From Atrichornis clamosus (taxonomy: Eukaryota; Chordata; Aves; Passeriformes; Menuridae): 64,000 nt of DNA. The DNA is taken from NCBI GenBank assembly GCA_013400975.1, contig WBMZ01000341.1, forward strand, positions 1-64,000, in the 5' to 3' direction. This document shows, one piece after another, positions 12,346 to 21,889 of this stretch; the first letter of the stretch is position 1; the number at the start of each line of letters is the position of its first letter. Made by a program: the position numbers and the translations under genes. A model generated the notes under the pieces. That model saw only the letters and a program-made list of their open reading frames with translations. It ran no database searches and was not told where the DNA came from.

Positions 12346-13800
12346 AGGACGGGCTACAGCCAAGGTCTCACACCTCTGCCAGTCTTTTATTCACTAGACT
12401 GCTCTGCAAGGTGGCAAGCCCTGTCCATCCAGACACCTATTCTTTATCTCAGGCAGGATATGATGTATGAAGTTACATAAAAGATATAATGTATAAACAT
12501 GTTTTCTGCAGCTGTGTCTGTGACTGGGACCTCAGTTTACCTTCAACCCATAGTCTTTATCTGGGTCCAAGTCTTTATTGAAAACAAAATAAGCTTTCTG
12601 GTGTCTTCCTTTGTTTTCCATGATAGTGCTTTCAGTGTGCTTTTTGTTACATGTGATGTAGTAATTACTTCCTTTGCAGAAGGCTCCCATAAAAGTCACA
12701 AATACTTTCAAGGAAAATACAGCAGCAAGACATTTCTAGTAAAAAAAGGATCATAATTATATTAAGTTGGAAAAGGTTATGTTCAATTTTAAATTGTTAA
12801 AATTTTAATACTGGCTTTAGAATTAAATGTTCTTGCAGTTTTCCTGAACTGATGTCAAAACTGTCACTACTTGTGTCATAAAAAGACAGCTAGAACCACT
12901 CTGAACTGATGAAGGGTTTCTTAGGTAGGCTTGGCAATCAGACAAAAAGAGTTTGTTAAAATTATAAATGTAATTTTTCTTTAAAAGTCTATCAGTGGAG
13001 TTTTTGAGTCATAGTTAAAGAAACATACACGTGATGGAGCACTGCTGAAGGAAAACTAGAGTTCTATAAATAATGGCAAATGGGAGATTCAGGGGAGCTT
13101 CTTCAGAGAAGGCAAGTTTGGTCAAACTAGTGACTTCTCAGTTTGCAATCTCCTTTCAAGGGACCTAATACATGTTACTGGAGGAAAGAATTGCAGAGAG
13201 AGGTGTGTGCACCAAAGAAGTCCTTCGTGCCATGCTCAGATCAGCTGAGACTGCCTGGCAGACCACTGGTGCTAAGTCATTCACAGGACAGAGCATTTAT
13301 ATGACTTGTCTTTCATCAACAATAACGTTAAAACTCTACAGGTTAAAACTGTCTAAAGATTACAGATGTAACATATTTTAACCTTCTTTTCTAACTCTCA
13401 CCTTTAAGTGTAGAACAGTTTGTACAGTATAAATTTTAAACATTTTAGTTTGAATTTTATTTCTTAATTAGAAGTAGAAAGGAAGAACAGGAAGAATAGT
13501 CCAAGATCTTAACAATACCTGAATTTTCAGACAAGAAAGCATGTATTACCTACATGACAGGAGATAGATTAAACATGTTGAAAATATGGTGCAATTAATA
13601 AAATCTGATTGTATCTTCAGGGCAAAACAAAACAAAACAATGTAGGATGTACAAACCTACCAAATACTGGCTATCCACATAATCAAATTTATGCATTTTT
13701 AAAAAGAACATGCAAGACTTCTAGGCATAAGTATAACTGCACAAAAATGTAAAGCCTAAAGGGCTTCCTCAACTTTCTTCCCTGTCCCCCTCTCTCCAAG

Positions 13801-13949
13801 GATTTGCTGTGAGTCTTCAAGTGATCCTGTCGCATCCCAAAGCCGTATTCAAGCGTCGTGGTTCTCAACCAGGAATGCAGGAATCTGATTTTCTGAAACA
13901 GATAACAACAGTGGAGGAACTGGAGCCAAAAGCAAACAACTGCACAAAG
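13801..13949 (+). CDS. B3GAT2: B3GAT2 coding exon 3 (catalytic Glu segment)
   Basis: This 149-nt exon completes the glycine codon split after exon 2 and encodes 49 residues, from FAVSLQVILSHPKAVFKRRG to EELEPKANNCTK. The acceptor is CTCCAAG|GA and the donor AAAG|GTACTG, with exit phase 0. The GMQESDFL motif carries the glutamate equivalent to the proposed catalytic base of the glucuronyltransferase family (Glu281 in GlcAT-I, by homology). NCT is an N-glycosylation sequon at a position conserved among family members. The frame is intact and there is no internal stop. Confidence 0.95.
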
Positions 13950-14028
13950 GTACTGATTTCCACACTTTCTGAAAAGCCTTTGTGTCATCTCTGTGGCCAA
14001 CTCTACTGACACAAATGTTGTTTTGCAG
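13950..14028 (+). other. B3GAT2: B3GAT2 last coding intron, only 79 nt
   Basis: A very short intron, GTACTG...TTTTGCAG, next to introns of several kilobases. The reading frame continues into it for about 19 codons before a TGA, so retention would replace the C-terminal tail rather than stop at once. Confidence 0.93.
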
Positions 14029-14115
14029 GTTCTTGTCTGGCACACGCGAACTGAGAAAGTGAATCTAGCTAACGAGCCAAAGTACCACCTGGACACTGTC
14101 AGCATTGAGGTATGA
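14029..14115 (+). CDS. B3GAT2: B3GAT2 terminal coding exon with stop
   Basis: The exon enters in phase 0 with VLVWHTRTEKVNLANEPKYH and ends HLDTVSIEV then TGA at 14113-14115, giving 28 residues. The His and Arg of WHTR correspond to the UDP-contacting residues near the C terminus of the family (known from GlcAT-I structures). Together with the two upstream exons it gives 126 C-terminal residues of a protein of about 323 residues in human. The tail ending IEV is typical of B3GAT2, and the sequence looks fully functional. Confidence 0.95.
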   Translation, partial: VLVWHTRTEKVNLANEPKYHLDTVSIEV

Positions 14116-14559
14116 CGTGGGGAGACAGTCACACAGCAAGGGCAGCACAACGGAGGCGTCAGCACGTGTTCCAATTCAGTTAAAATCATCTGGTTCTGCC
14201 TGAGACCTGACGGACTTCAGTGGAAACAAAAGGAAGCTGTCAGAGACTCTAATAAGCAAATCAAGTGGGTGTGCTTTGTTCTAACTTGTCTGCATGCATT
14301 TCTGAACTCTCGGCTTACTAAACTGACACTTACCTTTGTTTTAATGCTGTTTCCACATAGAGAAAGATGGCTGCAGTGGAGCATTTTCAAAATCATTATT
14401 TATGTATATACTTTTTGTATTTATCCAGCTTCATGGTGTAATTATAAACTGATTTTAACTCACGAGCTGTTGGTCTAAATATCTGTATAAATGGATCCTC
14501 CAAACTGAACATGTTTTACTTCGTTAAAAGTAGCGGTCAAATAGGTCATACAACAATGA

Positions 14560-14565
14560 AATAAA
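14560..14565 (+). terminator. B3GAT2: Candidate poly(A) signal AATAAA for B3GAT2
   Basis: A canonical AATAAA on the sense strand, 445 nt after the B3GAT2 stop and the first such hexamer in the region. In vertebrates this motif lies 10-30 nt before cleavage. B3GAT2 may also use more distal sites. Confidence 0.45.
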
Positions 14566-14593
14566 AACCCACAACCATTTACGGATTTATCCT

Positions 14594-14599
14594 TTTAAT
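14594..14599 (-). terminator. SMAP1: Candidate poly(A) signal ATTAAA for SMAP1
   Basis: The + strand TTTAAT reads ATTAAA on the SMAP1 strand, about 830 nt after the SMAP1 stop. I found no AATAAA on the - strand between the two stops, so this common variant is the best nearby candidate. A second ATTAAA lies at 14340-14345. Confidence 0.35.
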
Positions 14600-14827
14600 A
14601 TAGGGAAATAACATTTTATCATTACGAGGCACCATAAAATGTAAACACAATCACTGTCATAAACCTGGATCTCTCTGCAAGACAAAGTATATCCACTGAC
14701 ATTGAGTTACCTGGTGTGCATATTGTGCAGTCAGTTCTCAGCATTAACGCTGTGCGCCTGCCTCCTGAGCCAGGCCAGAGACTTTGCCACAGGAAACTCA
14801 AATGCATCCAATGCTCATCTTTAAAAG

Positions 14828-14833
14828 AATAAA
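14828..14833 (+). terminator. B3GAT2: Second candidate poly(A) signal AATAAA for B3GAT2
   Basis: A second AATAAA on the B3GAT2 strand, 713 nt after the stop. If used, the B3GAT2 3' UTR would extend past the candidate end of SMAP1 and create a longer sense-antisense overlap. Confidence 0.35.
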
Positions 14834-15427
14834 CTATTGATTTGTAGAACTACAGTAATATCCAGGTTTATCTTTCTTTCAATAACCACATTCCCTGTTA
14901 TGCACACCATAATAACATCACAGTGAAATGTATGATGAAACAAAATTTGTTTGATACACTAGAAAACATTGCTCAGTGATACATTTACATTCTATTTATA
15001 TATGATTAAACATTTGTTCATACAGTACCTTCTACAGGATTACTGGGTAATTTTGGGGGGTTGGGGTTCATATTTTTGGATATTACTAACATGATAGCTA
15101 CATCCCTTATATGCAAACATTTGATCTAGAATTTTGAGGGAAAAAAATCAGTATGTGGTTAAGCAGCTTCTTAATATGGTCTATGAAATCATATGCATTG
15201 TATGAAAATGCTTCCAATGATGTATAAATATATTCTTGATCTGCTTTTCACTACATCAAATTTAAATCAATATAGACCACAACACGGTCAGTCAGTTATA
15301 TTCTTAATCTGAACAGCTGGGGAAAAAGAAAAAGAATATATATGTACATGGAAGGAACAGCAAAAGTAAATGTATTTGAACAAGGAATGTTAGGTGGCTG
15401 CTCTGGGCAAGACTTCTATTGCAACTT

Positions 15428-15562
15428 TCATTTCCACAGTTGTGTGCTGAGCGTCTGGCCAGAGGAGCTTCCAGTCCATCCTGCGGCTGTGCTGGGGGGC
15501 TGGCCAAAGCCCATCACGTTGCTGGAGCTGCTGAGGTTCATTCCAGCCATTTGCTGATTCAT
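15428..15562 (-). CDS. SMAP1: SMAP1 terminal coding exon with stop
   Basis: SMAP1 (small ArfGAP 1) stimulates GTP hydrolysis by ARF6 and works in clathrin-dependent endocytosis. This exon enters in phase 0 as MNQQMAGMNLSSSSNV, runs through FGQPPSTAAGWTGSSSGQTL and ends STQLWK then TGA (15428-15430), 44 residues in all. The serine/glycine-rich tail ending QLWK is diagnostic of SMAP1 as I recall it. The acceptor CTTTGCAG is preceded, with only a few nucleotides between, by a GT dinucleotide repeat (CA at 15571-15593 on +) instead of an ordinary polypyrimidine tract. The leading ATG is internal. Confidence 0.95.
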   Translation of the reverse strand: MNQQMAGMNLSSSSNVMGFGQPPSTAAGWTGSSSGQTLSTQLWK

Positions 15563-17931
15563 CTGCAAAGCACACACACACACACACACACACGAGCCTG
15601 GTTAGCATGGCACTGAAACACAGCACACTGCTAGCCAAAAGCAGTCCTGTCTCCAACCAGCCACCCAGTTACGAGTACACTTCCCTAAAAGTATTTCTCA
15701 TTAAATAAATATGGACTCCATCTAAGGTTCTAAGCCTTTTTCTGCATTATCAGCTTTTCTGGAGCTGTTTTTTCAATTACAACATACATCAGCTGACGAG
15801 CTGCAGGCACTTGGTGTATGTGTCACATCTGTGGGAATGTTCCACTAGGGAACTGACAGCATGTGAAGGAGATGGCCAATGTGGCTGGTTGGTGAAAGTT
15901 TGCTTTCACAGTTTCAAAACTAACCAGCAAAATCGTGGCAACTGCAAAAAAGAAAAACCAAAGCCAGTAATATACTCTTGGCTGCACTTGCAGCTCCAGA
16001 TACATTTTTTTCCAATATTTCCAATATTTCTTTGGAGACTTCATAATCTTGCATACAGATTTTATGGAAATTGTCAATTTAGGAGGCAATGAGCAAAGAA
16101 CGAGGTAGATTTATAAACTTGAGTATTACCTAAATCTAACCATCCTTGCTAAAGAATCTACTCAAGATACTGTAATTCCTTAAGAAATGAGTGAAATAAT
16201 TCACATGAAATTAAACTCAGATGAATTTAACATCTAGCTATAGGTGTGAAAGAGGTCAAAATTCAACACATTCACTTCAGGGATGTTGCAAAACTATTCA
16301 TACTGTCTACAAATATTAACTAGTCACTACAATTTCCAGTGTTCCATATAAAAATGAGTTTGAGAGCAAAAGAGCATTTGAAGTAATTATTAATCAGAGC
16401 AAATGAATAGCGATATTGGAAAAGCAACATTAGATTCAAGCTGAAGACAGCATTAGGTCAAAGTCAGAGTTCATGTAAACATCAGCAAACAACACCAGGT
16501 TGCAAAATGAAACTGAAACACCGGTGAAAAAGTGTTAAGTAAATTGCAAACTAGTATTTCAGGGTAAATGAATTCAGTTAAAATTCAGTTCTGTGTGCTT
16601 TCACATGTGTATCTGCAAAAAACAACCCACCACTGAACCTGGAAATTTAAAAAAAGCTGGTGAAAACACGCTTTACCTGGTGGTTCATCTCCTCTGGAGT
16701 AGGAATTCTTAAGCAGCAGACTACATAAAGCATGTTAGTCTGGTAACTAAAGCAAGCTCTTCCCCTTTCAACTGGAGCCAGAGTTTAGATCAGAGTTCTC
16801 CTACAAACTGTGGAATGCCACCATACCAACAACATCTGATGTGCAAGGGGTACAGGAACATTTGAAGAGCTTGTTCGAGGAGCCAACTTTAAAAATGTAT
16901 TTGATAAGAGGCAAGGTTTTAATTTCAAAGCTGATATGGGTCTTTTTAAAGCTAGATATCTAGGAAAAGACTGTCAGCAGTAATCCACAGATTTCTTTGA
17001 ACTGACATTTTGAAATTCTCACCTTTAAGAACTACTTTTCAAAGCAGAACGACAGCCTGTATTTTCAAACAGGGGTTGTTTTATCCATGTAAGAAATGCT
17101 GTTTACCTTCAAAAACGTTCATACCATAGGACTGAGCAGAACAGTAAAAATTCATATAAACCAATTTAAGTCAGTCACTAAGGTTCTCTTCCTGAATTAC
17201 TAAGTAAGCAGGATGGAATTATTATATTCTTATCATAACTCAGACAATAGCATGAAAAAAATAGTTGCTATCATCCATGCTGAACTCCAAGGGAATAATT
17301 TAGGTCTGTTCCCTTGCCACACCCTGCCCCAGTAAACTCTCAAATACCTGATTCCAAAATGTTTCCTTCAATAATGTACAAATACAGCACTACATGTACA
17401 TTAACACCTCTAAGGAAACTTTTAAACATGTTTAAAGATTAGGGCGGAAATGCTACAGATAAATAACAGATGAGCCTAAGCAGATTATCTACAGGAAAAT
17501 GTTAGGAGTACAAAGCACTGCACATTCCACCAAAATTTATCCTGAAGTCCATGAATGAAAGTATTCACTGTTAGTGTTTATCCTCGAGCAGTTAAAGTCT
17601 GCTTTTAGTTATAAGGCTACATTTCAGTACTTTACTTTACATTTCAGTACTCTGTAAGTCTAAGCTAAGCTTTTTACCCAGCTGGCTCTGATGACAGGAT
17701 GAAAAGAGCTATGGAAGCAGAGAACTGAGTTTGGTCCAGCTTGGCAAAATTACTCTTTGCTTATGGAGTAGTTACCTTTAATTGAATTATTCAATGTGCC
17801 TCTGAGCAGTTAATAGTCCAGCAAGTCTGTAACTTGGCTACCCCACAGCTTCCACCTACAGCCACACAGTTTATATCTGAAAAGCACCACCTTTCCTAAA
17901 GCACTATTGTCTGGAAACAGCCAGTCGTTAC
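15563..17931 (-). other. SMAP1: SMAP1 last intron
   Basis: A 2,369-nt intron from donor CAG|GTAACG to acceptor CTTTGCAG. It holds the (CA) microsatellite at its 3' end and two short direct duplications: TTTCCAATA twice near 16010-16030, and TACATTTCAGTACT twice near 17618-17651. I recognise no other feature. Confidence 0.85.
15571..15593. repeat. (CA)11 microsatellite at a splice acceptor
   Basis: An uninterrupted CA repeat of 23 nt on +, which is (GT/GU) on the SMAP1 transcript. It ends 9 nt upstream of the terminal exon and occupies the place of the polypyrimidine tract. UG repeats in this position bind TDP-43 and CELF proteins in other genes (known biology), so repeat length could affect splicing here. 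Confidence 0.95.
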
Positions 17932-18260
17932 CTGAGAGAGGTTCCACTGGGCTTGTTGGTTTTGTTGCAATCCATACTTATTTTGTGGTGGCGTGACCAT
18001 CTGTCCCACCATTCCACCTTGAGGTCCAACGACAGTTTGAGGAAGTCCCATCACACCAGTTTGTGCAGTACCAGTAAATCCATTGGGCATTCCCATTCCC
18101 ATCACACCTGTGCTCTGTCCCATGACTGGCACCGATTGTCCCATCATGTTTCCCATCATCCCAGTTGCAGATGGCACAGGAACTCCCATGGCTGGAAAGC
18201 CTTGAAAGTGAGTTGATGGTTGTGTGGTAAAAGGCATAGAAGACGACCCCATGAACATAC
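17932..18260 (-). CDS. SMAP1: SMAP1 coding exon, Met/Gly/Pro/Gln-rich segment
   Basis: A 329-nt exon whose first two bases (GT) complete a glycine codon, followed by 109 residues from MFMGSSSMPFTTQPSTHFQG to QQNQQAQWNLSQ (entry phase 1, exit phase 0). Acceptor GTATAG|GTATG, donor CTCAG|GTAACG. This is the disordered C-terminal half of SMAP1, with repeated MGQS, MGM and TGVMG motifs and the conserved VVGPQGGMVGQM block. Compared with the human protein from memory, the MGQS part is longer here. SMAP2 is the paralogue, but the flanking exons and QLWK tail favour SMAP1. Confidence 0.95.
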
Positions 18261-18899
18261 CTATACCAGAGAAGGGAAGATTTTAGCAAAAGTGTTTTGT
18301 CATTTTCCTCCCCTATCCCTCTAAGTTGGAAGTGCACCAAAATAATTTTAAAGGTTAACTTTGTCCAGTTGTATGTCAGTGCTGCCAATTTAGCTTCTGG
18401 TAAAAGTAAAAAATTGTTTTAAAACTCTCAAAGGACAGGGACTCACCACGAGATTAACTGCCCAGAAGCATTTGGCATCCCTGTGGTGAACCAGAATTTT
18501 TTAATTGCTGTATTGGAGGTCTTTGTTTTCACACAAACATAGCTGAACCCGAGCTCTGACAGTTCTGTATAGATCCTGGCAGCCTGCTGCCTGCACAGTG
18601 GAGACTCAGACCTTCAGCGATGAATTACACGGCAGAAGGAGAGTTCACAAATCTTTCAGTAAATTGCACACTTGATAATTTGAACAGCTATAAATAAATT
18701 AAAATCACATACTGTGTTTTTCTTTAACTTCCATATTACATTTCAGTAATTTTTCTCAGTTTTATAAAAGCTAAAAATAAGAATCTTCATTTGAATATAG
18801 TTAGCAGGTAGCCAACCTTAACTTTATACTTGTAGGAGATAACTATTCTAGGTAAAGCTTAAAATAGGATTGCACAGAAACCTCCACAAGATTATTTAC
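18261..18899 (-). other. SMAP1: SMAP1 intron, 639 nt
   Basis: A short intron between the two largest SMAP1 exons in the window, donor CCAG|GTAAAT and acceptor GTATAG. It is AT-rich and I see no other element in it. Confidence 0.9.
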
Positions 18900-19068
18900 C
18901 TGGAGGATTTTGCTGCTGCATGGTTCCTGTGCCATACAGTGATAAAATGGAGTCTTTGGAGAGTTGTTTCTTCGCTGACTCTTCAGATTTTGTTGTTTGC
19001 TCAGTAAATAGATCAAGATCCCCGGCTGCTGCAGACAAGGTGGCAGCTGCTGGTTTAGTGGAAGTGCT
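18900..19068 (-). CDS. SMAP1: SMAP1 coding exon (DLDLFTEQ segment)
   Basis: A 169-nt exon encoding 56 residues plus one base of a glycine codon (entry phase 0, exit phase 1). It opens STSTKPAAATLSAAAGDLDL, continues FTEQTTKSEESAKKQLSKDS and ends ILSLYGTGTMQQQNPP(G). The acceptor is TTTCCCAG|AGC and the donor CCTCCAG|GTAAAT. The acidic DLDLF sequence and SKDSILSLYGTG are strongly conserved in SMAP proteins. The open frame runs upstream past the acceptor by chance, so the ATG at 19084-19086 is intronic and not a start. Confidence 0.95.
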
Positions 19069-21889
19069 CTGGGAAATAAAAGTCAAGACAGAGTACTGAA
19101 AGGAACCAGCGAAAGATGTTACGTTTAATATTCACTGCACAGCCTTGTTCCTCAACCAAATAAAATCTCATTCATTTACGGAAACTAAATTCAAGTGAAT
19201 GAAGATTTAAAAATATGTGGTATGACTAAAGACAGGAAAAAAAAAGTACATGCAGTATGGAAAGACCATCAGACCAGATGGAGGTTACAAAACAAAACGA
19301 AATCCTCAACCAGCTTCAGGGTGTACACATACGGATTATTCATTCCTGTTGCTTCTACATTTTTCATCAGTGAGAAGCATAAATCATGAGCTGGAGTTAG
19401 ATTATGAAAAATAATTAGGAAATCAATAAGGAGATTAAAATTCACATCTCATTAATCCTCTCACAGGCAGAATAGATTAGAGAAGAGCTAAAATAAAAGA
19501 TTAAGTGCTTTGAAATGTATCTCTGGAGAAAAGGCAAAAGTAAAATTTCAGTTATCTACTTCAAGTAATAAAATTTCTAAAATACATTGTTCATAATTGT
19601 CTTAAAGTTCTTTATGCACGTTTCACTTATTGACAAAGCATAATTATCTAAAACTTACTGTAGTCTACGACTGAAAAACTAAAATACAGTCAGGCTGGCA
19701 GGCTTTTTACTGCCCTTGCAATAGAATGTTTTGTAAACAAATTACATCCAGGTGTCTCTCAGTGCTGTTATTTTGCTGCTTACACCCACACTGTTCTGTA
19801 TGGGGTCTTTCTTGGGGAACCAGGCAATGCATGGGTTCTTGTTATATTCTTTAAAATACACAACTCATCCTGTTACCAGTGGGAACTTTTAATGCAAATC
19901 AACTGTATGCACACTGAAAAAGAGCCAGGACTGCAAAGCATACTTAAACTATGGCCTTATTTTAGTCCAGCTAAATGATCCCCAACTGCTTAGCATACAC
20001 CTGCTGCATCCCACAGTACGTGTGAGTTTCAACTCCTTCCCACACTAAAGGAAGATCTTCCTTGGAATACCACTGTGAATGAATTCAACATGTAACCAAC
20101 TCTGTCTGTTTACTGTGATCATCCCATACCCAAGTTTATGAGCAGACAAGAGAATACCACCAAATACACAGATATGGAACACGCCTATAATCTTCCCTAA
20201 AGCAACAATCTCCAACCTGCTGCTTTTGCTGGCAGGCTGATGGCTAAGCCTTGAAAAGTCCACTATGGTCACACTGGGTTTATACAAACACCACAATACA
20301 AAAGTTTGATATGCAGCTTCAGAAAACACATCTGACTGCTGAAGTGCTAAAACCTCTAGAATAAAGCAGTGCCATAGATTAGGGAAGATATAACCACAGA
20401 ACAATTCTGTTACCAACCACATTTGCCAGAAACCAGCAAGAGAGAGGAGTGCAGATTCACAGAGTTGATGGTGAAAAAATCTCCAAAACTGCTGTAGAAC
20501 GGGAAGAGAAAAAAACAAGAAATAGGAACTTTCTGGCAACTGAAAAACCTACATTTATACTACAGTCGGTTTAGGCCAAAGTCACTAGAACTTAGTGAGC
20601 AACAAAGAGTGGGCTGACAGCACTACGAGGGAAAGCAGACAGAGAAAGACTTGTGAAACCTTCTCTCTGCCCAATGCACACAAATTATGAATTTCTTTCT
20701 GTACATATTAAAAATGCTTCTGCCTCTTACTTATTACCCACAAGAATTTGTGATTGCAAAGCAAAATAGAAGTTTTTTTAAGTGGGTAGTAGGAAGCCCT
20801 CTCTAATTGAGATAATTCTTTATCAGTGTGGCATAACCAATCCTTAAAAATACCAGAGTCAGATATGATAATACATTCAGGTAAAAGCCTGTCCTAAACA
20901 GCAGTATTTTTTCTACTGTGCACACACCCAGGAAGGCCCATTATTGAACTGTTCCCTACTGACACGGATCTGCTCCCAGGGTGCCTGCCTGAGACGGTCC
21001 CTGTGCAACAGCGGTGCTCAGCAGGCTGGGGGAAGGAGGATACAGAAGCAGTGGAAGTGGGTGAACAGAGAGGGCTTCCCCTCTGCTGCCTGCACTGCAG
21101 CAAGCAAGGAGTTTGCTTTTCTCTGTAAGGGAGAGCTGGAAACCTGGAGGACTGATCATGTTATGTTTACAACCTAAGATTAAATATTCCTTTAATGTCT
21201 CCATTGAGTTTGGTTTTGGAAGATCCTCAAAGGAGCCAAACCACTCAACAAGCACTGCCTGAAGTGTTCATCAACTGAATAAATGGAAGGTAATGCAAAA
21301 TACATGACAAGAAAACAGCAGGTGGCATCCAAGTTAAGAAACAACAACCAACAGCATTGACATGATTTTCATGTATCTAACATTGTCATGCTATCTAAGA
21401 CCTCTGTAAAAACACACCTGGCATACATCTAATCGTTTTCCTACACAAAGTGCTCTCAGACAGTCATTACACCAAGACTAAATGCTCATCAGGTGCCTGA
21501 AGAACATATTGCTGAGCAGTTTCATGACATTAGTGCAACAGAATTTTTTGGAACTCCTGGAAGTCATCTCCAATATGCCTGATGTTTAAATTTAAACAAT
21601 TTTTGTTATCAATAGCTTATGTATTACCTGTAAAAGGTAATACCTATGCAAAGGAAATTTTCACTGTGAAATATTGGTCAGATGTGTCAGGAACCCAAAA
21701 TATGGTAGTGCTAAATCCATCACTTCACACTTGCCATTGACTGCACAAATAGCACATGGCTGCCATGAAGCTTAGATAATGCATGAGACTAAAAGTATTT
21801 TCATTTTGTCTTTTAACTACTGAAAGACTTTAAAACAGCAGATAAAGATCATTACATCCTCAATATTTTATGTTGGGCTGACAGTAGTA

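Larger units (their letters stand above)
7091..13800 (+). other. B3GAT2: B3GAT2 intron 2
   Basis: This 6,710-nt intron runs from the GTAAGG donor to the CTCTCCAAG acceptor. It holds a 21-nt T run (9944-9964), a perfect 15-nt CACGTG palindrome (11471-11485) and a locally GC-rich, CAG/CTG-rich block (about 12060-12345). I recognise no gene or transposon in it. An open frame at 8096-8509 (137 codons, +) and another at 9990-10241 (-) resemble nothing I know. Confidence 0.85.
14116..15427. other. Convergent inter-stop region: 3' UTRs of B3GAT2 and SMAP1
   Basis: These 1,312 nt separate the B3GAT2 stop (+) from the SMAP1 stop (-). They are AT-rich, contain no recognisable transposon, and must carry both 3' UTRs. 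Possible poly(A) signals lie at 14560-14565 and 14828-14833 on + and at 14594-14599 on -. If those are used, the two mature transcripts would overlap antisense by a short distance. The exact mRNA ends cannot be fixed from sequence alone. Confidence 0.7.

Noticed and set aside
13689..14189. 166-codon open frame on the - strand
   Set aside because: It lies antisense across B3GAT2 exons 3 and 4. The + strand encodes conserved protein with correct splice sites, so this is a shadow.
17953..18216. His/Ser-rich 87-codon frame on +
   Set aside because: It is the complement of the SMAP1 Met/Gly exon; its composition is produced by antisense reading of ATG/GGN codons.
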